In this document: positions 18,562 to 29,632 of the stretch, in pieces
Numbering within the stretch: position 1 is the stretch's first letter
How the letters are laid out: the number at the start of each line of letters is the position of its first letter
From: Bacteroidota bacterium
Lineage (GTDB): Bacteria; Bacteroidota; Bacteroidia; Bacteroidales; DTGW01
Assembly: GCA_029572965.1 (NCBI GenBank)
Contig: JAKPQD010000271.1
Span: forward strand, 1 to 64,000
Length of the DNA: 64,000 nucleotides
Reading direction: 5' to 3'
Made by a program: the position numbers and the translations under genes
The notes under the pieces: generated by a model
The model's database searches: none
What the model was told of the DNA's origin: nothing
What the model saw: only the letters and a program-made list of their open reading frames with translations

Positions 18562-18990
18562 ATGTTATCAAAGAAAACCAGATATGCCATGATGGCTATG
18601 ATTAAGCTTGCCACCGAGTATGGAAAAGGCCCTATTTTGATTGGCGATATAGCCCAGAGTGAAAATATTCCCCAACGTTTCCTTGAGAATATTTTGCTTG
18701 AGCTAAAAAAGATGGGTTATCTGGGAAGCAGGTTGGGCAAAAGCGGTGGATATTACTTATTAAAGCATCCTAAGGATGTGAATTTAGCTGAAATAATAAG
18801 GCATTTCGAGGGGACAATAGCCTTACTGCACTGTGTGTCTGAAAAAGCGTATCAACCATGTGAGTTTTGTAAGAACGAAGCAGAATGCAAGATTAAATCG
18901 GTGTTTAAAGACATCCGGGATTATACTTTCAGGCTCTTAGAAGGAAAAACCCTGGAAGAGCTTGCCAGTTCTAAACAAACGGATATGTAA
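18562..18990 (+). CDS. Rrf2 family transcriptional regulator with cysteine cluster
   Basis: A 142-residue winged-helix protein. LSKKTRYAMMAMIKLA at the N-terminus and PQRFLENILLELKKMGYLGSRLGKSGGY are typical of Rrf2/IscR. Cys91, 100, 103 and 109 sit in the C-terminal loop that in IscR, NsrR and RsrR holds an Fe-S cluster. It is likely an Fe-S- or redox-responsive regulator. It is translationally adjacent to the Crp/Fnr gene (1-bp gap), giving a two-regulator operon divergent from the cofactor operon. Its stop is 3 bp from the end of the convergent siaB-like gene. Confidence 0.9.
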   Translation: MLSKKTRYAMMAMIKLATEYGKGPILIGDIAQSENIPQRFLENILLELKKMGYLGSRLGKSGGYYLLKHPKDVNLAEIIRHFEGTIALLHCVSEKAYQPCEFCKNEAECKIKSVFKDIRDYTFRLLEGKTLEELASSKQTDM

Positions 18991-18993
18991 AAT

Positions 18994-19587
18994 TTAATTC
19001 CTTGAAACAAAGGATGTTAAAATAAAAAATGAAGTATTTTCGTCGATGTCTAAAAAATGATAATTGAGCTTTCTGGCTGTTCTTCTAACTATGTCGATGA
19101 ATCCAAGGCCTGCACCGCCCACTTCAGACAATTCGCCTTCAGAAATTTGTTTCATGTATAATTCGTTTATTTCTTCACGACTTAAATTGTTTATGTAGTC
19201 AATTTTTTTCTGCAACGCCTCTCTTCGGCTTCTTTCAACAATATTTCCGGTAGTGATACCGTATTCTTCTTTCGATTTACTCAGCATAAATATGCCTCGT
19301 GATATAGGCTTTGGGTCATTGCTACTTTTGATTTCTGCATGTTTAGTGATGTTTTGCATGCATTCTACCACTACAAAATTAACCCTTCGTTGTATCAGCC
19401 CTTTGTCATCAGCTTTTGAAATACTTGATTCTGCTAAGGCAGAGAAAGCTATAGTAATTTGCTGGGTAAATTCTCCTTCATACGCAAAGCTTATTTTGTG
19501 TTCACGTAAGCTTTGCAAAAAATGCTCGGCTATTTTTATAAATCGCTTGGGGTCGTCGTTTGGTATATTATTTATATCAAAATTCAT
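18994..19587 (-). CDS. SiaB family protein kinase (GHKL-type)
   Basis: A 197-residue cytoplasmic protein resembling the SiaB/DUF6272 family: VNFVVVECMQNITKHAE is the N-box-like ATP-binding segment and EVGGAGLGFIDIVRR the Gly-rich lid. In Pseudomonas, SiaB phosphorylates SiaC to control c-di-GMP signalling and biofilm formation. Here no SiaC (DUF1987), SiaA phosphatase or diguanylate cyclase is adjacent. The frame opens with a TTG at 19602, but the ATG at 19587 is the better start. Confidence 0.75.
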   Translation of the reverse strand: MNFDINNIPNDDPKRFIKIAEHFLQSLREHKISFAYEGEFTQQITIAFSALAESSISKADDKGLIQRRVNFVVVECMQNITKHAEIKSSNDPKPISRGIFMLSKSKEEYGITTGNIVERSRREALQKKIDYINNLSREEINELYMKQISEGELSEVGGAGLGFIDIVRRTARKLNYHFLDIDENTSFFILTSFVSRN

Positions 19588-19769
19588 TTTTCTGCTGGTC
19601 AATTTTGCTTGTATTTCTTTTCAAAGATAGAAAGAATAATAAGAAAAAAAATGCGCTTGGTTATGGATGAAAGAATATTCCATCTTAAAAGTTTTGGAAG
19701 TTTAATACATTTGCCCCAATCATGCGTATCTTTAATGATAAATACTAAAAGAGCATAACATCTTATTAC

Positions 19770-21677
19770 ATGGACAAATGTCGCAAAATATTAATGCAAT
19801 ACTGGGGTTTTAGCCAATTCAGGCCGCTCCAGGAAGATATTATTGCGTCTGTACTCGAAAAGAAAGACACCCTGGCGTTGATGCCCACCGGGGGGGGCAA
19901 ATCTATTACGTTTCAGGTGCCTGCATTGGCGATGGACGGCATTTGCATTGTGGTTACGCCACTTATTGCTTTGATGAAAGACCAGGTGGAAGGGCTGAAA
20001 AAGAAAGGTATTAAGGCTGTGGCGGTGTATTCGGGTATGTCTAAAGAAGAGATAGATATAGCGATGGATAACTGCATTTATGGTGACTTTAAATTTTTGT
20101 ATTGCTCTCCCGAGCGCTTGGGGACTGAAATATTTCGTATGCGACTTCCAAAGATGAATGTCAACCTGCTGGCCATAGATGAGTCGCATTGTATCTCACA
20201 ATGGGGTTATGATTTTCGGCCTTCATATTTGAAAATTGCCGAAATAAGGGAGATAATACCTGATGTCCCGGTGCTGGCTGTTACAGCTACTGCTACTCCT
20301 ATCGTGGTGGACGATATTATGAAGCAGTTGAAGTTCAGGCAACCCAATGTGTTCCGAATGAGCTTTGAGCGTAAGAACTTGGTTTATCTTGTTCGTGAAG
20401 TGGAAGATAAAATAAGCTATTTGCTAAAGGTGTTTGGCCCAACACGAGGAAGCGGCATTGTTTATGTCCGAAACAGGATGAAAACCAAAGAAATATCAGA
20501 CTTTTTGAATAAGAATGGTATTTCATCCGACTATTATCATGCCGGGCTGACTGACGAACTCAGGAGTTCCAAGCAGGATGCATGGAAGAGTGGGAGAGTG
20601 CGTGTCATTGTTGCTACCAATGCCTTTGGTATGGGTATAGATAAGCCTGATGTTCGGACTGTGGTGCATGTTGATTTGCCAGATTCGCCAGAAGCCTATT
20701 TTCAGGAAGCAGGACGTGCTGGTCGCGATGGGAACCGCTCTTTTGCTGTTTTGTTGTACAATACCAATGACAAGCTCAGTATTAGCCAGCGTATTGAAAC
20801 TAACTTTCCTGATTTGTTTGAAGTGAAGACGGTTTACAATGCCCTTGGCAATTTTTTCCAGATTCCCTACGGCTCTGGTAAGTATATGGCTTATGATTTC
20901 GATTTGGCGAAGTTTGTAGGTACATACCGGATGAATGTACAGAAAGCATATAGTAGTCTGAAGATATTGGAACAAGAAGGCTATATAGAAGTTACAGATT
21001 CAATCAACAATCCTTCCAAGGTCAAGTTTCTGCTTGGTCGTGACGATTTGTACCGTTTTCAGGTAGCCAATGAAGCCTTTGATGCTTTTATAAAACTGTT
21101 GCTCAGGTCGTACGAAGGCCTTTTTTCAAGCTATGTGAGCATTGATGAATCGGTATTATCTAAAAGGGCTAATATTCCGCTTGATAGTGTATATAAGTAC
21201 CTGAATAAACTGTCTTCTGCTAAAATACTGCATTATATTCCCCGTCGAAACAAGCCTGTGGTGGTTTATACCGAAGAAAGACTTGAGGATAAAGCTTTGC
21301 TGCTGTCGGTAGAAAGTTATCGCTTGCGAAAAGACCGCTACGTGGAAAAAGCTGAGACCATGCTTCATTATGCCACAGCTACAAACAAATGTCGTAGTGT
21401 TATCCTGCTTCAATACTTTGGCCAGAATGACGCTTATAGATGCGGGCAGTGTGACGTTTGCCTCAAGCGCAACGAGGCAGATGTAAGCAAGTATGAATTT
21501 GACCTGATAGTGCAGGATATAAAAAACCTGCTTCATGAGCCACTTTTATTAGTTGATATTTCTAAAAAGCTTGAACAGCGATATGGCTCGGAGAAGCTAA
21601 CTAAGGTCATCCGCTATTTACTTGACAATGGTAAGTTGAAATATAATGAAGAACAGTATTTGCAATGGGTGCATTAA
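19770..21677 (+). CDS. recQ: ATP-dependent DNA helicase RecQ
   Basis: A 635-residue superfamily 2 helicase. Motif 0 is FRPLQEDII; Walker A TGGGKS at 40-45; the DEAH-type motif reads AIDESHC; motif VI is QEAGRAGRDG. The RecQ-C zinc module carries CRSVILLQYFGQ and CGQCDVC, and a winged-helix-like C-terminus follows. It unwinds recombination and fork intermediates 3' to 5'. No clear HRDC domain is visible at the C-terminus. It is a single gene converging with the GNAT-like gene 6 bp away. Confidence 0.95.
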   Translation: MDKCRKILMQYWGFSQFRPLQEDIIASVLEKKDTLALMPTGGGKSITFQVPALAMDGICIVVTPLIALMKDQVEGLKKKGIKAVAVYSGMSKEEIDIAMDNCIYGDFKFLYCSPERLGTEIFRMRLPKMNVNLLAIDESHCISQWGYDFRPSYLKIAEIREIIPDVPVLAVTATATPIVVDDIMKQLKFRQPNVFRMSFERKNLVYLVREVEDKISYLLKVFGPTRGSGIVYVRNRMKTKEISDFLNKNGISSDYYHAGLTDELRSSKQDAWKSGRVRVIVATNAFGMGIDKPDVRTVVHVDLPDSPEAYFQEAGRAGRDGNRSFAVLLYNTNDKLSISQRIETNFPDLFEVKTVYNALGNFFQIPYGSGKYMAYDFDLAKFVGTYRMNVQKAYSSLKILEQEGYIEVTDSINNPSKVKFLLGRDDLYRFQVANEAFDAFIKLLLRSYEGLFSSYVSIDESVLSKRANIPLDSVYKYLNKLSSAKILHYIPRRNKPVVVYTEERLEDKALLLSVESYRLRKDRYVEKAETMLHYATATNKCRSVILLQYFGQNDAYRCGQCDVCLKRNEADVSKYEFDLIVQDIKNLLHEPLLLVDISKKLEQRYGSEKLTKVIRYLLDNGKLKYNEEQYLQWVH

Positions 21678-21683
21678 TAAATC

Positions 21684-22595
21684 CTATTTCTTCACCATTT
21701 TCAAAGGAAATGGCAAATTGTTGAAATGAAAGTGAGGAAATAAAGTCTTTTCAGCTCCAAAACCTGCGTAGAACCTTGCTAATGATTCGATACGAGAACC
21801 TTCAAAGTCAATTACTTCATCCTTATTGGCATGTAAAAGGATATATTGGTAAATAAGCCAGAAATTGGCTCTTTTTTCTTTACCTTCGCTTGAAGTAGCA
21901 GGTAGGATATAGGTTCGCCTTTTGTTAAAGTTGAACCATAAAGCCATTGACAGAATATTCTTATCTTCATCAGAAGTGGCAACTATTTCAGCCATACCAC
22001 GTTTGAAAGCTTCATGATATAAATGATAGGCAGATTTTAATTCTTTTTTGCCAAACTTAACAGGTAAATGCTTATCAATAAATTTCAAAAAGAAGTCTAT
22101 ATCTGGTATAGAAGCATAATTGAGTTTGTATTCTTTAGCTTTCTTAATATTGCGTACATGGTTTGACGAGAAGGCATTCTCAATATCAGTTATAGTTTTT
22201 TCTAAATTTAAAATATAGGTAACACCTGAGTTGTGGCAACAATCATTAAGCAAACTAATATCATTGCTGGCATTAAGCGAAAAGTTGGAATAGTTGTATT
22301 GTCTTTTTACGTTTTTCACAAATTCAGATGTTAACTCTGAATTTATTATTTTTTGGCCAAATATGCCTAACTGTTGAGTAAACGTTGGTAAAATGGGGTA
22401 TTTCAGTAATCCCATCTTGTTTTTTACCGGAAGGGGCATCACTTGCTCATAATTATCGCTGACAAGAGCTTCCCAGTCCGGGCATACAATGTCAAGATAC
22501 CACGAAAGTGCATATATCAAGCCATAAGGAGAAGATTCAATGGCTTTATCCCACTGCGCACGGTCAATTTGGTCGTTTGATAGTAGCTTAATCAA
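21684..22595 (-). CDS. GNAT/FemAB-like acyltransferase
   Basis: A 303-residue protein with two GNAT-like halves: an N-terminal region with the WYLDIVCPDWEALV and LPTFTQQLGIFG patterns seen in Bacteroidota FemAB-like acetyltransferases, and a C-terminal region with FWLIYQYILLHANKDEVIDFEGS, like GNAT_acetyltransf_6. The substrate is unknown. It begins with TTG at 22593-22595, overlapping the TGA stop of the upstream gene (TTGA), so it is translationally coupled to it. Confidence 0.65.
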   Translation of the reverse strand: MIKLLSNDQIDRAQWDKAIESSPYGLIYALSWYLDIVCPDWEALVSDNYEQVMPLPVKNKMGLLKYPILPTFTQQLGIFGQKIINSELTSEFVKNVKRQYNYSNFSLNASNDISLLNDCCHNSGVTYILNLEKTITDIENAFSSNHVRNIKKAKEYKLNYASIPDIDFFLKFIDKHLPVKFGKKELKSAYHLYHEAFKRGMAEIVATSDEDKNILSMALWFNFNKRRTYILPATSSEGKEKRANFWLIYQYILLHANKDEVIDFEGSRIESLARFYAGFGAEKTLFPHFHFNNLPFPLKMVKK

Positions 22596-23620
22596 TTCTT
22601 TTCGGATGGAGAGGTTTGATAAAGGTTGTTGAGCTTTTGTTTGAAAGCCTCGTTGTTAGCCACATTGATTAGGCCAATCAGCCCCTGGATAATGGTGGTA
22701 CGTTGCATAATCTGCATCGGGCTCAGTGAGTTTTCGTCCCTGAAAACTATCTTTTGGGCTTTGTATCCTGTACCGTCTAACGAAACTGCAACAGCAGCTT
22801 CGTATTTGTCAAATATCAATACAGAAGGCTTGTTTCTTCGGTTGTATTTCGAAATGGCAGTAATCAGCCTGTTTTTGATATAATCAATTTGTTGTTGCCC
22901 AAGGTAAGGCGAACCCAGCATCAGTTTGACAAGGTCAATCTTCGCTAGTGTTTTATAATCCTTTTTTTTGAGCAGCTTGTTGTATTCTCTTTGCGAGGTA
23001 TGAAGCATTAGCTTAATGTATGCTTGAGGAATACTGTTTACATCGCCCAGTTTGTTGTTTTTCTTTCGGGCTTTGTATTCTTCTTTGGCATATTTTTGTT
23101 CAACAGGCAGGTAAAATCTCCATTTGTGGGTGCGTTTCCAGGTTTCTGTTACAGGGTTAGGCTTCCAGTTGCTTTCTGGTCGTTGAAGAATTGGATCAGC
23201 TATTTCGAGTTGGCGGCTTTCTAAGGCAAATAATATACAGTTGATAAAATGTGCCCAACCTCCACCTAAAGTTTGGCCAACACTGCCCCAAAGGGTTGCA
23301 CGGCGAGGGGCTGTTGAAGATGCAGTGTTTAAGGTATAATCCGATTCCTGGTTGTTTAGGTTTAGCAAACTATCTATGTAGCTTTGGTCAAAGTTGACCG
23401 GGTAGTAGATAAATTCGGTTTTTTTATTGAAAACCTCGTCAGGGTCAGCCATAATCAACTTATCAAAGTCATAATTATAGGCAGAGTCATTATCCATTTT
23501 TAGGTAAACATTGTAATCAGCCCCAAAAGTCATTTGGGTGATGTTGATGGTTTGTTGCTGTGCTTTTGCAACAATGGTGGCTCCTACCAGGGCCAGGATG
23601 CAAAGAAAACTTTTATTCAT
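22592..23620 (-). CDS. Secreted protein of unknown function
   Basis: A 342-residue protein with a signal peptide (MNKSFLCILALVGA, cleavage near AKAQ). The start was set at the ATG at 23620 because the signal peptide begins there; the frame is open 13 codons further up. The rest is charged and mainly helical, with RKKNNKLGDVNS and KYNRRNKPSVLIFDKYEAAV stretches. I recognise no domain. It overlaps the downstream acyltransferase gene by 4 bp, so the two products may act together at the envelope (inference). Confidence 0.65.
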   Translation of the reverse strand: MNKSFLCILALVGATIVAKAQQQTINITQMTFGADYNVYLKMDNDSAYNYDFDKLIMADPDEVFNKKTEFIYYPVNFDQSYIDSLLNLNNQESDYTLNTASSTAPRRATLWGSVGQTLGGGWAHFINCILFALESRQLEIADPILQRPESNWKPNPVTETWKRTHKWRFYLPVEQKYAKEEYKARKKNNKLGDVNSIPQAYIKLMLHTSQREYNKLLKKKDYKTLAKIDLVKLMLGSPYLGQQQIDYIKNRLITAISKYNRRNKPSVLIFDKYEAAVAVSLDGTGYKAQKIVFRDENSLSPMQIMQRTTIIQGLIGLINVANNEAFKQKLNNLYQTSPSEKN

Positions 23621-23738
23621 CGGCCAGTTTTGTAGTTCATTTATTAAAGTGAGTCTCAAATATCAACAATAAAGATATTGAGATATTTGAGACTTTATCT
23701 TTTGTCTTACAATATTTTAAGACTAATTCTAAAAATTC

Positions 23739-25736
<1,998 letters not shown>

Positions 25737-25745
25737 TTAAACATA

Positions 25746-25776
25746 CAAAGATACTATTTCCAGCCCAACATTCAAT
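25746..25776 (-). promoter_or_regulatory. Bacteroidota-type promoter for gyrB
   Basis: On the minus strand an ATTG (25773-25776) is followed after 19 bp by TATCTTTG (25746-25753), which fits the TTTG-N19-TAnnTTTG consensus with one mismatch. The predicted start site would be about 40-45 nt before the gyrB ATG. Confidence 0.55.
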
Positions 25777-25949
25777 ACAAAACCATTTTTAGGGAAATAA
25801 TGTTTTCAACAATTTTTTTGTCTTTTTGTTAGTTTCTTTAGTAACTTAGTATCTGAGGTCTTGTTTTTAGGTACGAATTTTGCATTCTTTCGGTTTTATT
25901 TGTAATGAAAGGTTTTAATCTTTATTTTTTAATTTTTAATTGATAATCA

Positions 25950-27377
25950 ATGTTGTACAATCCTCAAAACTATAAAGTGGCAGATAAACCCATGGAGCCA
26001 TTTATAGATGAGCAGGAAATATGGGATTTTATTGATAGTTCAAAACCTGATTCGCATAAGGTCAAGGACATAATTGCCAAATCGCTTGATAAACATCGGC
26101 TAACACTTGAAGAAACAGCTACTTTAATTAATTGTACTGAACCAGGGCTTGTAGAGCAAATCAAAGAAGGGGCAAAAACGTTGAAAGAACGCATTTATAG
26201 CAAAAGGATAGTGCTCTTTGCCCCATTATATGTTGGCAACTTATGTATTAATAATTGCTTGTATTGTGGCTTTCGAGTTTCAAATACCATGCAACACCGC
26301 TCTACTTTAACGCATGACGAGCTTGTAAACCAGGTAATAGCTCTTGAAGATAAAGGCCAAAAGCGCCTGATATTGGTTTTTGGTGAACATCCTAAATATA
26401 ATCCTGATTTTATCTACGATGCAGTAAAAACCGTTTACCAGGTCAAAAAAGGCAATGGCGAAATACGCAGGGTGAATATTAATGCTGCACCTCTTGATAT
26501 TGATGGTTTCAGAAGAGTGAAAGAAGCCGGGATTGGCACATACCAGATATTTCAGGAAACATATCATCGTGGGGCTTATGCCCAATACCACAAAAAAGGT
26601 CCTAAACAGCACTACGACTGGCGTCTTACAGCTTTGGACAGGGCGCAGGAAGCAGGTATTGATGATGTAGGTATTGGGGCACTGGTAGGTTTGTACGATT
26701 GGCGTTTTGAAACATTAGGGCTAATCAGGCATGTCAACCATTTTGAAGCGGTATATAATGTAGGGCCACACACCATATCGTTTCCCCGGATTCAAAACGC
26801 TTCACATTTGAATATTGGTAAGGATTATAACGTAAGCAACGAGGATTTTACCAAAATGATTGCTATCCTTCGTTTGGCAGTGCCTTATACCGGAATGATA
26901 CTTACAGCAAGGGAACCGGCGTTTGTGCGTGATGAAATACTCGAATTTGGTGTAAGTCAGATTGACGGTGGTACCAATATCGAGATAAAAGGATATACTA
27001 AAGATGAAGCTGAAGGACAAAACCTTGACAAAGAGCAGTTTCAGATTAATGACAATCGCAGCCTGAATGAAATTATCAATGAATTGGTTGTAAAAGGGAT
27101 GATTCCATCATTCTGTACTTCGTGTTATCGTGCGGGGCGTACTGGCGAGCATTTTATGGAGTTTTCGGTACCAGGTTTTATCAAACGTTTTTGTCAACCC
27201 AATGCAATACTTACATTTGCCGAGTATTTACAGGATTATGCCCCGGAAGACACTAAAATAGCAGGGTATGCTTTGATTGAAAAAGAGATAACCGAAATGG
27301 AGGATGCTTCGCTGAAGCAAAAGCTTGTTGAAAAACTCGAAGCGGTGAAGACCGGAAAACGTGACTTATATTTTTAA
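25950..27377 (+). CDS. hydG: [FeFe]-hydrogenase H-cluster maturation protein HydG
   Basis: A 475-residue radical SAM enzyme (tyrosine lyase). Cys99, 103 and 106 form the Cx3Cx2C motif that binds the SAM cluster, in CINNCLYCGF. The second, dangler-bearing cluster is marked by Cys389, Cys392 and Cys415 (CTSC...FIKRFC, Cx2Cx22C), the HydG hallmark that ThiH lacks. HydG makes CO and cyanide for the H-cluster. HydE, HydF and the hydrogenase are not in this window. A strong terminator follows, so it is probably monocistronic. Confidence 0.93.
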   Translation: MLYNPQNYKVADKPMEPFIDEQEIWDFIDSSKPDSHKVKDIIAKSLDKHRLTLEETATLINCTEPGLVEQIKEGAKTLKERIYSKRIVLFAPLYVGNLCINNCLYCGFRVSNTMQHRSTLTHDELVNQVIALEDKGQKRLILVFGEHPKYNPDFIYDAVKTVYQVKKGNGEIRRVNINAAPLDIDGFRRVKEAGIGTYQIFQETYHRGAYAQYHKKGPKQHYDWRLTALDRAQEAGIDDVGIGALVGLYDWRFETLGLIRHVNHFEAVYNVGPHTISFPRIQNASHLNIGKDYNVSNEDFTKMIAILRLAVPYTGMILTAREPAFVRDEILEFGVSQIDGGTNIEIKGYTKDEAEGQNLDKEQFQINDNRSLNEIINELVVKGMIPSFCTSCYRAGRTGEHFMEFSVPGFIKRFCQPNAILTFAEYLQDYAPEDTKIAGYALIEKEITEMEDASLKQKLVEKLEAVKTGKRDLYF

Positions 27378-27392
27378 ACAGGTATAAAAAGA

Positions 27393-27420
27393 AAATGCAG
27401 CGCATCGAAGCGCTGCATTT
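27393..27420 (+). terminator. Terminator-like hairpin after hydG
   Basis: A perfect 11-bp stem AAATGCAGCGC / GCGCTGCATTT (27393-27403 with 27410-27420) starts 16 bp after the hydG stop codon, within A/T flanks. Confidence 0.75.
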
Positions 27421-27639
27421 AATGAATGATTTAGAAACTAAAATAAAACCCCAAAACTAAAACCCTTAAAACCTTTAAAAGCAGAATGTCTTTGATAACA
27501 TTCTCGGACGTTGATACAAAGATATATTTATTAACCTTCAGCTGTAAATGGTGAAAGTACTAAAATCAATTTGTAAAAACACTCAATTTTATATGAGTGA
27601 AAATACTTATATAAAAGTTCTAATTCGCACAAAATCAGA

Positions 27640-28353
27640 TTAATAGTAGCTTTCAATGAATATTTGACTTAACTGAAAACCTTTCTTTTTTAAGATTTCT
27701 ATGGCATCATTTATCATGGCCGAACTGCCGCAAAGATATACTTTTTGGTCCAAATCAATTTTGGAATCATGCAAATATTGGGTCAACCTGCCATGATAAC
27801 CGCCAGAGTTGTCACCTGTTGTACAAATGGTAATTTTATCTTTAGGGTAATGCTCCTTTTCATAGGCATCTTCAATATACCTGACACCATGAATAATATG
27901 ATAATTCAAGTCTGGGAAGCTTTGTGTAAAACTGTGAAAAGGGGAAATACCTGTGCCTGAGGCAAGAAATAAGTATTTCGTTTTGTTTATGTCTTCTTGG
28001 TCAAGGCAAAAATGACCTGAGGGGCCTTCAATATGAACATAATCGTTTATTTTAAGATGTTTTAGTTTGGGAGTAAGCACGCCATCTTCAACTTCTTTTA
28101 CCAATACTTCAAAATATCTGCTATTGGTGCCACTATAAATGGTGTAAACCCTAAAGCTTGAATATTGCGGCAACTTGATCCTGATATGCTGCCCTGCTTT
28201 AAACGTTTTGTTTTTACGCTCAAAGCTAATAATAAAGGCATCCTTTGTGAGATGTTTAATGGCTGTTACTTTGTGGTATTTTTCAATATCCTTTTGCTGA
28301 ATTTTTAAATTTTCCTGAAAAGTGATTTCTGGTGAAACTGAATGCATTAACAT
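27640..28353 (-). CDS. Ferredoxin-NADP+ reductase-like FAD/NAD(P)H oxidoreductase
   Basis: A 237-residue flavoprotein of the FNR superfamily. The FAD domain has FRVYTIYSG (RxYT-type FAD motif) and GPSGHF; the NAD(P) domain has LASGTGISPFHSF and ends with YLCGSSAMINDAIEIL and a C-terminal aromatic pair. It lacks a fused [2Fe-2S] domain, so it pairs with a separate ferredoxin or flavodoxin. The physiological partner is unknown. It is likely monocistronic. Confidence 0.85.
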   Translation of the reverse strand: MLMHSVSPEITFQENLKIQQKDIEKYHKVTAIKHLTKDAFIISFERKNKTFKAGQHIRIKLPQYSSFRVYTIYSGTNSRYFEVLVKEVEDGVLTPKLKHLKINDYVHIEGPSGHFCLDQEDINKTKYLFLASGTGISPFHSFTQSFPDLNYHIIHGVRYIEDAYEKEHYPKDKITICTTGDNSGGYHGRLTQYLHDSKIDLDQKVYLCGSSAMINDAIEILKKKGFQLSQIFIESYY

Positions 28354-28392
28354 ATTTTCGATGAGTTTGATTTATATTACACAAACACATAA

Positions 28393-28425
28393 AACAAAAA
28401 AGTGTTGAATTTGCATCCAACACTT
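28393..28425 (-). terminator. Rho-independent terminator for the metallophosphatase gene
   Basis: On the minus strand an 8-bp stem AAGTGTTG / CAACACTT (28400-28407 with 28418-28425) is followed by a T-rich tract (28393-28399). It lies about 40 bp beyond the metallophosphatase stop. Confidence 0.75.
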
Positions 28426-28466
28426 TCTGTTCATTGGTCTTTATTGGTTAAATAAGGTAAAAATGA

Positions 28467-29477
28467 TTAATGGTGATGTTGGTGCCCCGAAGGTTTTGCT
28501 TTTTTCTTTTTTGAATGAAAAAGTGATTTTTTCAGTTTGGCCAACCATGATATTTCGTCAGTAAAAGGCAATGTAAGCTCAAAGGTGACCGGATGGAAAC
28601 TCTTTGTACGTCTGGAAGAGTCCACCTGCACTACTTTAAGCAGCATTTTACCTGAGTTGAAATCGATGTTTTCTTCTGAGAAGCCAACAGCTGTAAGTTT
28701 ACCGCCAATGTCCACGCCTGTGTCGATACAAAGGGCTGCAACAGCTCCTCCTCCCGGAAAATAGACTGGATTGGGAATATCTGACATGTCGTAGTTGTAA
28801 TCCTTGTCCTTGCTGGCATATTGAAGACGGTTTTTGTTTTGCCTGTATTGGGTGCGGAAATGCCCATGTACCAGCAGGTATCCGTCCCATACCGATAAGC
28901 TTTTTTGCAAAAGCCTGTCGTCATTGTTTAGGCAATTTTCTTCAATAGCTATATTTTTAGAATTTATGTAATTACGAAAGTCTTTGTAATGTTGTATTTT
29001 CAATTGTTCTTCTAACGGAAAATCTAAAAAAGGACCGGCATGCGAAAAAAGCAGGTTCAGTTGTTTTTTGCCAGAACCTAAGGTTTCAGTATGAAATAGT
29101 TGCAGATTGTTAATAAATTCAAGATGATGCTTATCTATTTGGGCTTTAAGACTTTCTACATCATGGGCTTCATAAGCTTTCAAAGTGTTTTCGTAGCCGT
29201 GTTTGCTCCACTCTAATACTGCTTTTGGGTTAGAAGCTTCACCTTCAATGGCATTCAAAAGCAGAAACTCGTGTTCGCCCAATAAAGTAACCTTTTCTTC
29301 TTTAATATTTGTTATTGTGTTAATAACATCTTTTGGTTCAGGGCCACGGTCTATATAATCCCCGACAAATATGAGCTTTTTGTTGTTGTATGACGAGATA
29401 GCATTTAACACGGCCTGAAGTGACTGATTGTAACCGTGGATATCTCCTATAGCCCATATATATTCTGACTTTGCCAT
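28467..29477 (-). CDS. Calcineurin-like Ser/Thr-type metallophosphatase with His-rich tail
   Basis: A 336-residue protein from the ATG at 29477; the frame is open upstream but the family begins here. Metal-site motifs are GDIHG (11-15), GDYIDRGP (39-46), GEHE (67-70, in place of GNHE) and a later HAGP, as in PrpA/ApaH-type phosphatases. The C-terminal 30 residues are Lys- and His-rich and end in HQHHH. It probably removes phosphate from phosphoproteins or hydrolyses dinucleotide polyphosphates in the cytoplasm. Confidence 0.88.
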   Translation of the reverse strand: MAKSEYIWAIGDIHGYNQSLQAVLNAISSYNNKKLIFVGDYIDRGPEPKDVINTITNIKEEKVTLLGEHEFLLLNAIEGEASNPKAVLEWSKHGYENTLKAYEAHDVESLKAQIDKHHLEFINNLQLFHTETLGSGKKQLNLLFSHAGPFLDFPLEEQLKIQHYKDFRNYINSKNIAIEENCLNNDDRLLQKSLSVWDGYLLVHGHFRTQYRQNKNRLQYASKDKDYNYDMSDIPNPVYFPGGGAVAALCIDTGVDIGGKLTAVGFSEENIDFNSGKMLLKVVQVDSSRRTKSFHPVTFELTLPFTDEISWLAKLKKSLFHSKKKKAKPSGHQHHH

Positions 29478-29632
29478 ATTGCTATTTTTTTTAAAACATA
29501 AAGTTAATGATTTTTTTATCCTCAAATTGAATTTAAAATTATTATTTAGTACTTCTTTGAGAGATATTGTAGTGCAAAATTTGTAGAAGCAACAAGGCTT
29601 TTGTGTATCTTTGTTTTTTTATAGGTTACAGC

